Of a stretch of DNA of 64,000 nt, positions 1 to 11,155 are shown piece after piece. Origin of the DNA: Heliocidaris erythrogramma (lineage: Eukaryota > Echinodermata > Echinoidea > Camarodonta > Echinometridae). Location: NCBI GenBank assembly GCA_025617745.1, contig CM046868.1, positions 16,310,615 to 16,374,614 of the forward strand. Direction: 5' to 3'. The stretch's first letter is position 1; every line of letters begins with the position of its first letter. The notes below the pieces were generated by a model that worked only from the letters and a program-made list of their open reading frames with translations, ran no database searches and was not told the origin of the DNA. The translations under genes and the position numbers were made by a program.

Positions 1-63
1 ATAAGTAGGAATATACTACACCTTTCAATATAAGTAAATTTGTACTCAGGGGTTAATTCTCCT

Positions 64-398
64 TTAAAGGGAGTGGCAAGTCGTAATCCATGGGCCTGAC
101 CAGTTGGCCTGACTCGGGGAAATTCGGATACAATCAGGTCCAATCGTGCGCTACCGAAGGAATGTTATTGCCGGATTCCTCGCGCGATTGTTAACTCGAA
201 TCCCTCCATACGCAACCGACCAATGAGATTCAAATACTGGAATAAAGAACGCGCGATCTTGTTTACTCAAATTTGGGTCAATGTGCGAACTTTTATTAGC
301 TGCGCACGATAAATTGAAGTCGCTTTGAACTTTGAATCAGAGAAAGGAGCAGCCAGCTGTAAAAGCGCCCATAGATTGCGACTTGTCGATCCCTTTAA
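64..398. mobile_element. TTAA-flanked MITE, family A, copy 1
   Basis: A 327-bp non-coding element (68-394) sits between two TTAA tetranucleotides (64-67 and 395-398). Its ends are inverted: it opens AGGGAGTGGCAAGTCG and closes CGACTTGTCGATCCCT. A second copy of identical length lies at 63669-63995. TTAA target duplication is the hallmark of piggyBac-type transposition, so a piggyBac-mobilised MITE is the natural reading; no transposase is present. Superfamily assignment rests only on the TTAA and the terminal inverted repeat. Confidence 0.8.
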
Positions 399-1676
399 GT
401 GGCAGTGCCATGTAAACTACATGCTCCAGCGAGCGAATGGTAGAATGCACATGACCAGGATGCTGAGAAGCCACGGTTTGTGTGTGGATGATCTACCGTA
501 CGTACGATCTATGTGGGTTATGTGAGGCCACTCCTGGAGTACGCGTGTCCTGTGTGGAATAGCGGACTCACACGACAACAGATCGCGTCCCTGGAAAGGA
601 TCCAGAGGAGAACCCTAAAGATAATCTTAGGTCCTCGATTCATATCATATAACACTGCCCTTGAAACCCTTGAGTTACCATCATTGGCTGATCGTCGAAA
701 AGACTTATGTCTTTCCTTTGCAAAGAACCTTGTAAAAAACGAATGACTGTCTGACCTTATTCCCCCGCCTAAAGATGTCGGTAGAATCTTGAGAAACAGT
801 GGAATCAGGCAACAGATCAGATGTAAAACACAGAGATTCCGTCATAGTTCAATACCATATTTCATAAACTTATTAAATTCGACATAAAATCTTGATACAT
901 GAACTTGTGCTGAACACAGTTTGATCTCAGTTGTCAAATATTTTCCTGCTTTATTATCAATGATTTTACTGCATTTTACCACAACCAATTTTGCAATAAC
1001 TATCTTGCCAGAATGTCCACATAATTCAATTTAGTCTGATTATTGCGTATCGAATAACCATTAAGATGTTCATGTATACTTACCTTTTAATATGCTTTAA
1101 AATGATGTTGAATTCAATGTAAAGTGAAATAGGTTAATAAAATTATAATAATGATGATAATAGCAATTAATAATAATAATAATAATAATAGTAATAGTAA
1201 TAATAGTAATTATAGAAATATTAATATTTTTGTTATGTTATCATGTTATCTCTAAGTGCAATAATAAGAGTAAACTATTCGGTATCTTTTGTATATAGCA
1301 ATGATAACGATAATAGTAATAGTGATAGTAATAATAATTATTAATAATTTTTTTAAAATAATAATGATAGTAATAATAATACTACTATACTACTAATAAT
1401 GTAAATAGTCAACAACTCTTGATGTTTGATAATATAGATTTTTATGATTCATATTTATGTTCATATTTCATATGTATACGTCTAAGAAATTTAGTTCCTT
1501 TCTCATTTCAGTTGATCTTTATTATGAATTCATCTCATTAATTGATTATTGTCTGTGAAAGTATTTTGCTTTTTGTAATTTTGATGTTTTTAATTTGTAC
1601 AAAATCTGTAATTCGGCTACCGAGCCGCGATTGATTTTTTATTCCAATAAACCATTTTCAATCAGTCAATCAATAT
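399..1676 (+). mobile_element. CR1/L2-like non-LTR retrotransposon, 3' fragment
   Basis: The end of a reverse transcriptase ORF is readable in two frames: about 399-525 (ending near 'MLRSHGLCVDDLPYV') and 513-746 (starting 'GYVRPLLEYACPVWNSGLT', a motif typical of the RT C-terminus in CR1/L2-type elements). A frameshift near 513-525 separates them. Only this C-terminal part remains. The rest is 3' UTR with TAA-type microsatellite, ending at 1615-1676 in CGGCTACCGAGCCGCG, CCAATAAACC and CAATCA repeats, a tail style common in these elements. It is a dead fragment. Confidence 0.7.
1135..1400. repeat. AT-rich TAA/TAG microsatellite
   Basis: Degenerate runs of TAA, TAG and TGATAA with no open frame. 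They lie inside the 3' region of the non-LTR fragment. Confidence 0.75.
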
Positions 1677-1679
1677 ACA

Positions 1680-3250
1680 CATAATAGTACATGCAACATT
1701 ATATAATATAATCTACACTGTATACTATGTGGCAGTTTGAGTAAAGGAACAGCTATTCATATAGCGTTCAGTGAAGGTTTAAATTTATTAATGAAATGTT
1801 CTTCTTTTAGGCAATGTTTAGTTTTGTCATCATTCATTTTATAAAAAGGTGTAATTAAGAAATTGGGTTCTACGGAACGAGCACACCTTTCTATATGTTC
1901 ACTCAATTATAGTTGTCTATATTCTTTCTGTCTTATTTGTTGACGATGAACCCTAACTCTGTTACGAAGAACATGTCCTGTTTCACCAATATATTGTTCT
2001 TTACATCCTTGGGACGTTATACAATAAATCAAGTTTTTTGTTTGACATGTAAATGGAAATTTAATTAAAAACTCCGTGTTGTTTATTCCGATGTTGATTC
2101 TATTTGTCACATCCAAATGGGGGCAGGTTTTGCATCTTTTCACCCCACCTTTTGTATTGGTGTTTCGGGAAAATCTGGCTCTGGTTAATATTTGTTTCAG
2201 ATTAGGGCTTTGTCGTTTGCTTGATATAACTTTTACATTTTCAAATACTGCTTTCAGAGTTTCATCCGTCTTGATGAGAGGCAACGAATCATGAATAATT
2301 TGAAACATGTTTGGGTTATCTGGGTTGAATGTGTGGACAAATGGAACTATCTCCTGTTCATTTCTTTCTTTTTTAGACATCAACTCTTGCTTACTGAGTG
2401 CATTTGCCTTAGAAATACCGGTTGTAATAATTTCCTTAGGGTAATGTCTAATCAAAATCATACTATGCTTTAGTTCTTCCAACCGTTTCTTTTTAGTTTC
2501 TTCATCGGATACAATTGTACATATTCTCCAAGCTAAATTATACGGGACATTATTTTTACACTGCTTAGGGTGACAAGATTTAAAATGCAAATATTGGTGG
2601 GTGTCTGTGACTTTATAGAATATGTCTGTCTTTAACAAATTATCTTTTAATTTTAATATCTAAGAAATTTATTTAGCTACAATTAACATTCCATTTAAAA
2701 CCAATTGCTGGGTGTAATTCACTTAGTATCTTATGTAAATCATTAATATCTCCAAATTCAGTTTTCCAAACAATAAAACAATCATCTAAGTATCTAAACC
2801 AATTTTTTTCAAAATACCTTTTAACTTCAACATTATAATATGTTTCGACGTGCTCGTAGAGTTTCTCCTCTAAGTATCCCATGAAGAGAGTAGCATATAA
2901 GTCGGGGCCATTTTTGTTCCCATTGCAGTTCCACGTTTCTGTACATAATTATTTCCATCAAAATGGAAGGTGTTATTATTCAATATAAAATTGACCGCGT
3001 CTAATATGAATTGTGAAGAAAAACGAGAATCAATTTCTTCCGGATATTTATTAATCCAATATTGTATACCTTTTAGACCTTCACTATGGGGTATAGTGTC
3101 CTTCACTATGGGGTATGTTAGTGTAACTTTAACAACGGAGATTTGAAAGACTTGTAAAATGTTGTATCTAACAGGTTAATCATTCCACCTGAAGAATTAA
3201 ACGAAAGCGCTTGTGGAAGCAAACCTACTATGTCTTTATTCTCGGAGTGA
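1680..3250 (-). mobile_element. Penelope-like retroelement, decayed (RT + GIY-YIG endonuclease)
   Basis: Three minus-strand reading frames form one broken ORF. 3106-2870 contains the RT palm start (a 'KRGTAMGTKMAP' motif); 2882-2673 has the RT catalytic box 'FRYLDDCFIVW'; 2638-1907 carries a Cys-rich stretch ('CKTCPHLD') followed by a GIY-YIG endonuclease core ('NLIYCITSQGC...YIGETG'). RT joined to a C-terminal GIY-YIG domain is the defining layout of Penelope-like elements. Frameshifts and stops separate the pieces. Upstream sequence to about 3250 still resembles the N-terminal part in short stretches. 1680-1906 would be the 3' UTR. Confidence 0.85.
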
Positions 3251-3548
3251 ACTTTATCTTACTTTATATATATATATATATGGGTATGTGAACAGAGAAT
3301 GATGGAACGGAATGAAGCAGGTCACTCGGTTAATTTACAAGCTTTCGGCTCCTGGCCTTGAAGTTTATTTGCTGACTTTTAAGGTCGAAGCAAATATATA
3401 TAATGTTGTCTCGTGTGTTATGTGTAGATGTTCATATATATGTATATGGGTATATTGCCATAAAGCCATTATGGTAATAGCCGGGAGGGCGCATTGTTAT
3501 ACATAATTTGTATATATATATATAAATATATATATATATTGGGTATAT
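3251..3548. other. TA-rich spacer, no gene seen
   Basis: Contains (TA)n tracts near 3262-3281 and 3508-3540. A short open frame at 3312-3506 shows no domain or family signature and is not called. Confidence 0.5.
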
Positions 3549-4456
3549 AGATATACTAGCAGAAGCAGCACGTGGACATCCACGGGCGCTAGCTGTGTCT
3601 ATGATTAATCACCGTACCGTATATTTGTCACGATAATCAAGTGAATTAAAAAAAAAGTCGGGTAAAGTGGGGTTTTTTTTACCAAGAAGTATTTACAACA
3701 TGTGAGTATGTGTTATTTATCCAAATCTTGCATGAGTTCTGAAGAAATACATTTTCATCTTGATGAAGACTAAATGATATGGATATAATTATGTAGTACA
3801 TGTATATCCATGCATAGAGCTACAGGGAGCGATTTGATCTTGCCATGTTTCTGTGGTTTAATACTCAGAGAAATTAAGGCCATGAAAACATAACATGCAT
3901 AATTAGCGGTACGTCCCCTGTAAAGGATGCAAAAATGAGAAAAAATGAATTGTCATTTTATTTTCAGGGGATTATGGCCCCCTTATATGGTTCTTGGGAG
4001 GACCGACGGATTGAACTTTCCCTACTACCCCCCCCCCCCCAATTCCATTGGCATCCCGTCACCCCCAGCGCGAGGGGAGAAGGGATTAATATCCTATACG
4101 TATTTATATCATAGTGGAAATATTTTCGAATTATTTTTTTAATGGTTTTGTTTTGTTTTAGTTTTTTTGTTCCGTTTTTTGTTTGTTTGTTGTTGTTGTT
4201 TTTCTGAGGGGGGGGGGGGGGGAGGGCTCCTTCTTTACACCGTTGCAACCAATATTCCTAAGTGACGTGATCTCCTACACCTCCCCTCCCCCGAATGATG
4301 TATACATATCGGTTTAGTCTGTCGTATAAGGGAATGAATTGAGGCGATATACAATAACATCTTTCCAACGGTATGAAGGCCACTTTCCCCATTTATGTCA
4401 ATTCAGCTGTTGATAATAGGAATGACTTATGCGACAACCACCCAAATGTGCGGTTA

Positions 4457-4507
4457 GGTAAACCCTAAACACTAAACTTAACCCTAACCCTAAACCCTAA
4501 ACTCAAA
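4457..4507. repeat. Degenerate interstitial telomere-like repeat
   Basis: About eight imperfect CCCTAA-type units (TTAGGG on the other strand). They are short and diverged, inside a dispersed repeat, so not a telomere. Confidence 0.6.
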
Positions 4508-4934
4508 GCCTACCCGTCCCCCCCCCCCCTTCTGCGGATCTTCTTCTTATCATCTCTGAATTTGATATCCTTTTTCTTGATTTTTGCTTTTTTGGATACC
4601 ACAAACGCGTAACCCGGGTTATGCGCTTCAGTGAGACATGCCCCCCCCCCCCCGGCTACCGCCGTGAAATCATAGAGTTACATACACACAAAACTGTGTA
4701 TGTGAAGCTACAAAATAATGATGTGCGTGAAACATGCAGTACATGTAGAAGTGCGCTGTGCGAACGAATAACACGTGTGTTGTTGCGCCGTATATACTGT
4801 ACATTGAAGCCATCCATGCATGCGGATATGGCCTTGGAGCTAGTACACGTCACGCTGTTCTTTGCAATACACCAATTGAGGTTTCTCTCCTTCACAGGTA
4901 AAGGGTATGGGTTGGACATGAAGCTACAAACCAG

Positions 4935-5136
4935 CTTCATGGGTTGGCAAAATTATTACTCCCTCCGGAAATTCAATGTTTAAAAATGAATTTATGAAAT
5001 ATGGACGGCACGTCAGCCCTTAAGAAGTGCCCCCACTTCATGGGTTGGCAGAATTATTACTCCCTCCGGAAATTCAATGTTTAAAAATGAATTTATGAAA
5101 TATGGACGGCACGTCAGTCCTTAAGAAGTGCCCCCC
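4935..5136. repeat. Two-copy 101-bp tandem duplication
   Basis: CTTCATGGGTTGGCA starts at 4935 and again at 5036, and the following 100 bases match almost exactly. The homologous region at about 61022 has a single copy, so the duplication arose in this copy. Confidence 0.85.
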
Positions 5137-5229
5137 ACCCATCACTCTAAGAACCATTCCCCGCCCGTGGGTACCAAAAGGTGGGGACCGAAAGGGCCAG
5201 GGGAGGCGCCTATCGAACAAAAAAAAAGC

Positions 5230-5247
5230 CCCCAAATCCTTAGCGTA

Positions 5248-5282
<35 letters not shown>

Positions 5283-5494
5283 AAGATACAATGAATGAAT
5301 TCCAGAGAAAACATTGGTAATGCATTGAATTCCAACTTTTTAAATTTATTTTGGTTAAAATAAATAAAAAAAAGTTGGAATTAAATGCATTACCAATGTC
5401 TTATCTGGAATGCATTCATTGTATCTCTCTCCATGCTTTTCCAACACGCAGTTATGAAATATCATCATTATATATATATATATATATATATATA
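5230..5494. repeat. TA/GA microsatellites and short inverted repeat
   Basis: (TA)n (GA)n at about 5248-5283 and (TA)n at 5470-5494. A hairpin between them pairs the 5284-5350 region (ATTCATTGTATC, CATTACCAATG) with its complement at 5369-5430. Confidence 0.65.
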
Positions 5495-6309
5495 CACTAA
5501 AGGAAAAAAGAAACTTATAAAAGTTCAAGAGATCACCAAATTAAATTCTCTGCATGGAAATGTACCAAATTTGGATATAATGTTGATTCAATGCATGGCT
5601 TTAAATGACAGTCAATAACAAAAAGTTTTCTTCAATGCCACAAAAGAAATGTGCACTGAAGCAAAGGACTCTCTAATCCCCAAGTCACAAAGACAAACTG
5701 CAGCCTTGTACACCATATGCATGTCAATGAATGAAACAAAAGAATTTCAAAAGGGATTTGCAAGTTCATATCCAAACAGATTAATAGCCAGTATGTCCAC
5801 CTCTAGCTTGCTGGCAAGCTGTACACCATCTTCGCATGCTTCCGATCAGATTCGCGATGGTAGCCTGGGGAACATTGTTCCATTCCTCTTGCAGTGCTGC
5901 AATGAGCGTCTCCCTATTGATGGGTTGATTGTCACGCCTTGACACACGTCGACCAAGCTCTTCCCAGAGATGTTCAATTGGGGAAAGGTCTGGTGAACGG
6001 GCGCACCATGGCAGAACATCAATATCCTCTTGCTCGAGGGGTGCAAATCCCTTTTGAAATTCTTTTGTTTCATTCATTGACATGCATATGGTGTACAAGG
6101 CTGCAGTTTGTCTTTGTGACTTGGGGATTAGAGAGTCCTTTGCTTCAGTGCACATTTCTTTTGTAGCATTGAAGAAAACTTTTTGTTATTGACTGTCATT
6201 TAAAGCCATGCATTGAATCAACATTATATCCAAATTTGGTACATTTCCATGCAGAGAATTTAATTTGGTGATCTCTTGAACTTTTATAAGTTTCTTTTTT
6301 CCTTTAGTG
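5495..6309. mobile_element. Tc1/mariner deletion derivative with 268-bp TIRs
   Basis: Left arm 5495-5762 and right arm 6042-6309 are near-perfect reverse complements of 268 bp. The ends read CACTAAAGG/CCTTTAGTG and are flanked by TA dinucleotides, as in Tc1/mariner insertions. The 280-bp centre encodes, on the minus strand (about 6040-5781), only a transposase C-terminus with the third catalytic box 'SPDLSPIEHLWEELG'. The first two Asp boxes are absent, so it is non-autonomous. Confidence 0.85.
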
Positions 6310-6318
6310 TATATATAT

Positions 6319-8219
6319 AAACTCCTCAAGTTTGGAAATCTGACTTTGATCGATCATTTCTCCCGAGTCTTAGTGAATATTGATGTTTGATTGATACCAC
6401 TGAAAAGATCATTTAATTCTCTTAAAAATGATACCCTGCATGATATGATTATCGTTCACATGGAGGTGCAGTGCCTTGAAATGTGGGGCAAGGTAGAAAT
6501 TCAAAAGTTGCAAAATGACCCAATATTGAAAGTCACTGTTCTTTTTTACCGTGGTGATGAGTGAGTTTCCCAGTTGTTTCTTTTGTTTTCATGCATCTTA
6601 ACATCAACATTAACATGGAATCAAACAAACCTCTGCACAAGCAAACACATAACAAACAAACATGCATGCATGGGTATTTCAAAACACGACTCAAACCATG
6701 TTATCTCACAGAACCATCACTACATAAACCACAGCAAAACATCAAAAATGAAGAGGCAGGGGCTTGATTTAATGGATTTCATCTTTATTGTCACATACAG
6801 AGATCTTTGATTTCATCAATTAACATGATCAAGGTTCAGTAACGGGTGGACGACCCAAGTGCTTGCACCACCGCCTGGCACCGCCTCCTCATGCTGCTGA
6901 TGAGCTTCGTGATTCGTTGCTGTGGAATGGCATTGCATTCTTCAAACAGAATCTGACGCAGTCCTGCCATACTGTACAGACTGGCCGAGTTGATCCCAGA
7001 GGTGCTCGATGGGGTTTAGGTCTGGGCTGAATTGAGTGGCCTGCATGCAGGCCACTCAATTCTCGTGATATCCTCTCTCTCGAGAAAATTGCGGACCAGT
7101 CTCGCGTTGTCGTCTTGCAGGATTGCGTCGTTCCCCATATTCCTTAAATACGGGACAGCTGTTGGTTGGAGGATCTCGTCTCTATACCTCTGAGCAGTGA
7201 GGTTTCCGTCAATGACAACAAGTTCTGTTTTTCCTGCAGTCGAGATGCCTCCCCACACCATCACGCTTCCTCCACCGAATGGTGTAACGCGGTCGATGCA
7301 GCTATTGTCGAAACGTTCACCCCGCCTACGCAACACCTTCACTCACCCATCAACTTTCCGCAGGCAGAAACGCGACTCGTCGCTGAACAACACCATCTGC
7401 CACTCGCGCCTGTTCCAGCGGAGATGATCGCGGCACCAACGAAGGCGCTCCTGCTTCTGTCGAACAGTCATTGCTGGCTTCTTTGCCGTCTTTCGTGCTC
7501 GGAGATTGGCAGCATGGAGGCGGTTTCTCACTGTTTGATCAGATACCCTGGTGTTGAACCTCCTAACAACGCTTCGTTGAATACTCTGTGACGATCGTCT
7601 ACGATTCTGTAAAGCAAGTACCCTGATATAACGGTCTTGCTGTTCCGTCGTGATCTTAGGACGTCCACTCCTGGGCCGATCCTTGACATCACCCGTTGCT
7701 CGGAATTTCTGTTTCCATTTAGTGATGGTCCCAGGGCTTACACCAAGTCTCTCTGCTACATCTTTTTGAAGCATCCCAGCTTCGATTTGCCCAATGGCGC
7801 GGGCCTTTTGAACATTACTTACACGTGGCATAATGAACAACCAACCTAACAGACTGAGCCATTAACACTGCCTGACATGGCACCACCAAAAGCTTGAATA
7901 TAAAATTCAAACTTCTATTGAATTTGACATTCATGGTTGACCAGTTGATAACAAAAGACATCACTCCGGACAAAAGAATCATGTTCTTCATTGACCCTTC
8001 ATGACCATTTCTGCTCGTTTTGCAGCTTTTCAGTTCAGACCTTATCCAACACTTTTGAATCCTGCTCTTTTCCTGATGGCATGATCATAACAAGCAGGGT
8101 ATCATTTTAAAGAGAATTTAATGATCTTTTGAATTATATCAAACATGCATTGGGTAATATTGGGAGATTGGAGAAATAAGTGGCCAAAGTCAGATTTCCA
8201 AACTTTTTTTGAAGAGTTT
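6319..8219 (-). mobile_element. Tc1/mariner transposon, nearly full length, inactive
   Basis: Terminal inverted repeats of roughly 125 bp pair 6319-6445 (AAACTCCTCAAGTTTGG) with 8093-8219 (ending AAGAGTTT). Both ends abut (TA)n, consistent with TA target preference. Between them a minus-strand transposase pseudogene occupies 7840-6835. The element begins only 9 bp after the preceding Tc1-type element. Confidence 0.88.
6835..7840 (-). pseudogene. Tc1-type transposase pseudogene
   Basis: The transposase would cut and paste its element by binding the TIRs in the nucleus. An N-terminal helix-turn-helix region ('KDVAERLGVSPGTITKWKQ') is followed by a GRP-like linker ('RPRSGRPKI'), a second HTH, then the catalytic boxes 'LFSDESRF' (first Asp), 'ILQDDNARL' (second Asp) and 'DLNPIEHLWDQLG' (Glu), ending 'SSMRRRCQAVVQALGSSTRY' then stop at 6835. 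Size fits the roughly 340-residue family. It is dead: an in-frame stop at 7343-7345, then a frameshift at a 34-bp palindrome (7029-7062) between the second Asp and the Glu. Confidence 0.9.
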
Positions 8220-8892
8220 ATATATATATATACAAATTATGTATAACAATGCGCCTGGGAGGGGGTGACTTTGCGCATGTTTGCATGATTGTGTGTGCAA
8301 ACATATACTTTAGAAAAGTATAATAGTTGTTTAAGAAGCTAAAAGCATACCTCTTGATAGGCTACTGCTGAAAAGTAAAGTATTTAAATTCACTTTAGTG
8401 GAGGATAATATTTGGATCTTCATTGTCCAATTGATGATACTTCAGGGTTATTTCAGTCTAGTACTTTTTGTCTTTTGAAAGAAAAATAACAAATACTGTT
8501 ATTTTCCTTATTGACGCCTAGTTGTATAGAATTAATAACAATTATGGGTTGAAAAATGACGTTGAAAAAAAAAATAATGATAATACAGTATCAATAATAA
8601 TAACAATAATATTAATACTGATGAAAATAATGATAATAATAATACCAATAATACCAAGTGAACAATGCTAATGTAGTAAGGATAATTTTAGTAACGATAA
8701 CAGCAACGATAATGATATTAATAGTAATAATAATGGTAAGAATATACAGTAGATGGCAAAAAGATAACATCATCAATGCTCTATAATAAAAGAAAAAGCT
8801 GCACGTTATAAATTTTTATATGTAAAAAAATCCGGTTTATTTTCAATCGAATTTCTCTTTCACGCTTTCTCTTTCCCTCTCCACGATCCTAG
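8220..8892. other. Intergenic or intronic DNA before exon 1, no gene seen
   Basis: (TA)n at 8220-8232, then AT-rich sequence with AAT/TGA microsatellite at about 8555-8745. The last 40 bases are a pyrimidine-rich splice acceptor tract for the exon at 8893. I looked for a signal-peptide exon in 1-8892 and could not support one. Confidence 0.6.
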
Positions 8893-9042
8893 TGCCTTAC
8901 CATGCTGAAGCCCAGACCGATCACCACGGTAAACTTGTGGAGTCGTTTGGGTCCACGCTACACAATGTTCAGGGCACGGTGTATGCAGAGAATGATTCAA
9001 CGCTACGGATCATTGGATTCTCATACGACGGAAGTGCACCAG
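8893..9042 (+). CDS. Exon 1 (first visible): DM13 domain 1, N-terminal half
   Basis: The acceptor is a pyrimidine-rich tract ending CGATCCTAG. The exon starts with two bases of a split codon and reads 49 codons with 'HHGKLVESFGSTLHNVQG' and 'TLRIIGFSYDGSAP', the start of a DM13 domain (Gly-x-Leu, His-x-Val-x-Gly, Phe-x-Tyr-Asp-Gly). The donor is AG|GTAGAT, leaving one base (phase 1) for the Asp completed by exon 2. The preceding exon is not in view or not recognisable. Confidence 0.9.
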
Positions 9043-9348
9043 GTAGATTATGATGATGATATTGCTGATGATTAGATGGTGATAATGATGATATTGGTAA
9101 TGATATTGATGGTGATGATGACGGTGATGATAATGCTGATGATATTAATAATGATATTGTTGATGATGATGGTGATATTGAATGATATTGATTACGACGA
9201 TAATAAGGATATTATTGATGATAATGATGATATTGATGATATTGATGATATTGATAATATATATATGATGGTGATGATGATGATATTGATGATGATGATG
9301 ATGGTATTGATATTGATGATAATATTGATGATGATAACGATGCTGATA
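9043..9348. repeat. GAT microsatellite at start of intron 1
   Basis: Imperfect (GAT)n/(GATATT)n of about 300 bp, open as a low-complexity Met/Ile/Asp frame that is not a gene. The same repeat resumes at 20238-20330, so DIRS copy I inserted into it. Confidence 0.85.
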
Positions 9349-9510
9349 TTTACTACAATATATTAATGTATATCTACCTATTATTGCTAGTATGGTCCAA
9401 ACTACGCTACCATCGAGAAACTAAAACGTCACACTCGCGTACGCCCCACTCCCGTACGGCACCTTGCCACCTTCCCATAGTCACATGCTCGCGCACGTAC
9501 CCGTCATCTC
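9349..9510. repeat. DIRS copy I left inverted terminal repeat
   Basis: Reads as the reverse complement of 20060-20237, including CCAAACTACGCTACCATCGA and CACACTCG, with small differences. Confidence 0.85.
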
Positions 9511-9996
9511 CCTCTTTTCATTCTCGCTGCCGAGAGAATAAAAGTCGGATAAGTCGCTGCGCCTAAATTTGAGATTTATCTCTGTTTTGCACCTTTCTGA
9601 TCTGCTTTGATAAATTAATTCCGTTCTCCTTTCAATTCTTATTAATTTGATGGAACGGGCTTTTCAGTCACTTCCTTGCCAGACAGAAATTAAATCAAAA
9701 TTCTGTCTAGCATTTCTTCACTTTCGTTCCTCCTAGCGGCGTAGCTTTTACGCACGTCCTCTGGGCTAGACAGTCCGCTGCCTAGCACTTGTCTGTATTC
9801 GGTAGGGGTTTCCTTTGTGATAGATTCTCGTGCATAGCTCCTCGTGTGTTTTTATTCTTTCGTAGCTCTTTTGTCGCATTTATGTGCTTGTTTTGCTTTA
9901 TAAAATACTGTGAGCTCTCAATTTATTTACACTCTTGCGTACTTGTCTATTTTTCCTTTTTGTTCAGGATCAACTTGAGTTCTTCTTGAATCCTGT
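9511..9996. other. DIRS copy I leader, no ORF recognised
   Basis: Untranslated-looking pyrimidine-rich sequence between the inverted repeat and the hairpin. Nothing else identified. Confidence 0.5.
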
Positions 9997-10080
9997 TACC
10001 CGTACCGCCCCTACAAGGAGCTAGTGTCACTGCTTCATCTCCGATGAAACGCAGTACACTAGCTACCGGGGGTACGGGTA
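9997..10080. repeat. 84-nt long hairpin in DIRS copy I leader
   Basis: TACCCGTACC at 9997 pairs with GGTACGGGTA ending at 10080; AGCTAGTG pairs with CACTAGCT; TTCATC pairs with GATGAA around a 3-nt loop. The structure is nearly continuous with a few bulges. Function unknown. Confidence 0.8.
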
Positions 10081-10409
10081 GCCAGGACTAGCTTCCTGAG
10101 TGTTTAAAAAAAAACCATAATTGAAACTATAGGCCTACGTCGCCGACAGCGCGCGCCGTCGCACGCAGCCGCTATTTTAAATCTGCATGACAAGAGGAGG
10201 CATGGATACACAAACAGTGGTGAGTTCTCGCAAATTTCTTATACTGTATTTTTGCGGGTTTTTTTTAACTAGTGAAAGTAATTATTAAAAAAAAATTCCA
10301 AAAGTTTCCCTAGGAGGAGATGCTGTCGTGAAGAACCGGTCGGTGATGTAAGAGGCGTATAGGGAATTTTTTTTTACACTCGGGAAGCTAGTCCTGGCTA
10401 GGTACGGGC

Positions 10410-11005
10410 GTGTTACCGTCGACTCGGTCAGGGATTATCTTCCCAGGCTTGGCGACGAGAGGTAAGTTAGTCGGATTACCAACCACTGGCCCCCGAACTC
10501 GGGGCGTGAGTGTCGCCGGATTACCGGGCACTGGTACTCATGTCCGCTCAAGGGGAGCTGTCGGGTTCCCAACAACGAGCTCCTACCTGAGCATAGTTTA
10601 CTGGAGCATCCAGTGATCTATTCACTCTTAGCAACTCGGCAAGCCCCGACTCAGCCCTAGTTGCTACAGAGATGGCTACCCTCCCCAGTTCTAAACGGGC
10701 TGAGAGTAGTCGTGAGACGGCATCCGAGCGCCCTGCCTCCGAGCACGGCCTCTCAGATACGGCCATGGCGCCGACTTCTCTGCCGGAGGGCTTTACCCCT
10801 CCTTACAAGAAGTCCAAAAGGCACCAGTCGGCCAAGTCTGTTCCGATGTTCAAATCCAAGGTTGCCTCGGGCACACCTAGGACTTTGACTAGGAAAAGAA
10901 GGGTAAGGGTCTCCCGACCCGAGACACCAGACCCTTCTCCCTCAGCGGGTGGCACACACACCTCCCGGACACTGAGGTCCGTGGGCGCGGGTGAATCGAA
11001 CCATG
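10410..11005 (+). pseudogene. DIRS copy I gag-like ORF, N-terminal part
   Basis: Frame 10672-11025 reads a basic, Ser/Thr/Pro-rich protein ('YKKSKRHQSAKSVP', 'RTLTRKRRVRVSRPETPD') matching in content the region at 22740-23100 of copy III. It is interrupted at 11005/11006 by the left terminus of copy II and resumes at 16473. DIRS gag proteins are poorly conserved, so the call rests on position and copy-to-copy similarity. Confidence 0.6.
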
Positions 11006-11036
11006 TATTTACTACAATAAATTGATGTATCTACCT

Positions 11037-11155
11037 ATGTAGCTGCAGGCAATCACAAACAAAAGTCGACAAGGCTTTTACGGGAGTGTTTCTTTATTTC
11101 ATTGTATAAGGCTACCTTTACTTTTCTGTTGATGTAGCTTCATTTCCATTTACTC
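11037..11155 (-). repeat. BEL/Pao LTR (3' LTR of minus-strand element)
   Basis: Begins TGTAGCTGCAGGCAATCACA and ends CATTTCCATTTACTC on the + strand. It matches 15148-15264 base for base over most of its length, suggesting a fairly recent insertion. Confidence 0.85.

Larger units (their letters stand above)
3549..5250. repeat. Composite dispersed repeat, copy 1
   Basis: The segment beginning AGATATACTAGCAGAAGCAG recurs at 56433-56770; the segment beginning near 3860 (AATACTCAGAGAAATTAAGG) recurs at 59768-59950; and 4675-5250 recurs at 60770-61250. The three locations share sequence closely, including flanking TA repeats, so this is a dispersed family. Homopolymer C and G tracts (near 4029, 4208, 4515, 4641) interrupt it. 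Open frames here (3945-4142, 4621-4983, 4940-4656) have no recognisable product. Its class is unknown. Confidence 0.75.

Noticed and set aside
4440-4510. Telomere
   Set aside because: Only a few degenerate CCCTAA units surrounded by dispersed repeat sequence.
1-8892. Signal-peptide exon of the Knickkopf/Skeletor-like gene
   Set aside because: No ATG followed by a hydrophobic segment and a phase-1 donor could be supported; the exon probably lies upstream of the window or is too short to recognise.
9076-9366. Open frame of 96 codons rich in Met, Ile and Asp
   Set aside because: It is the translation of a (GAT)n microsatellite inside intron 1.
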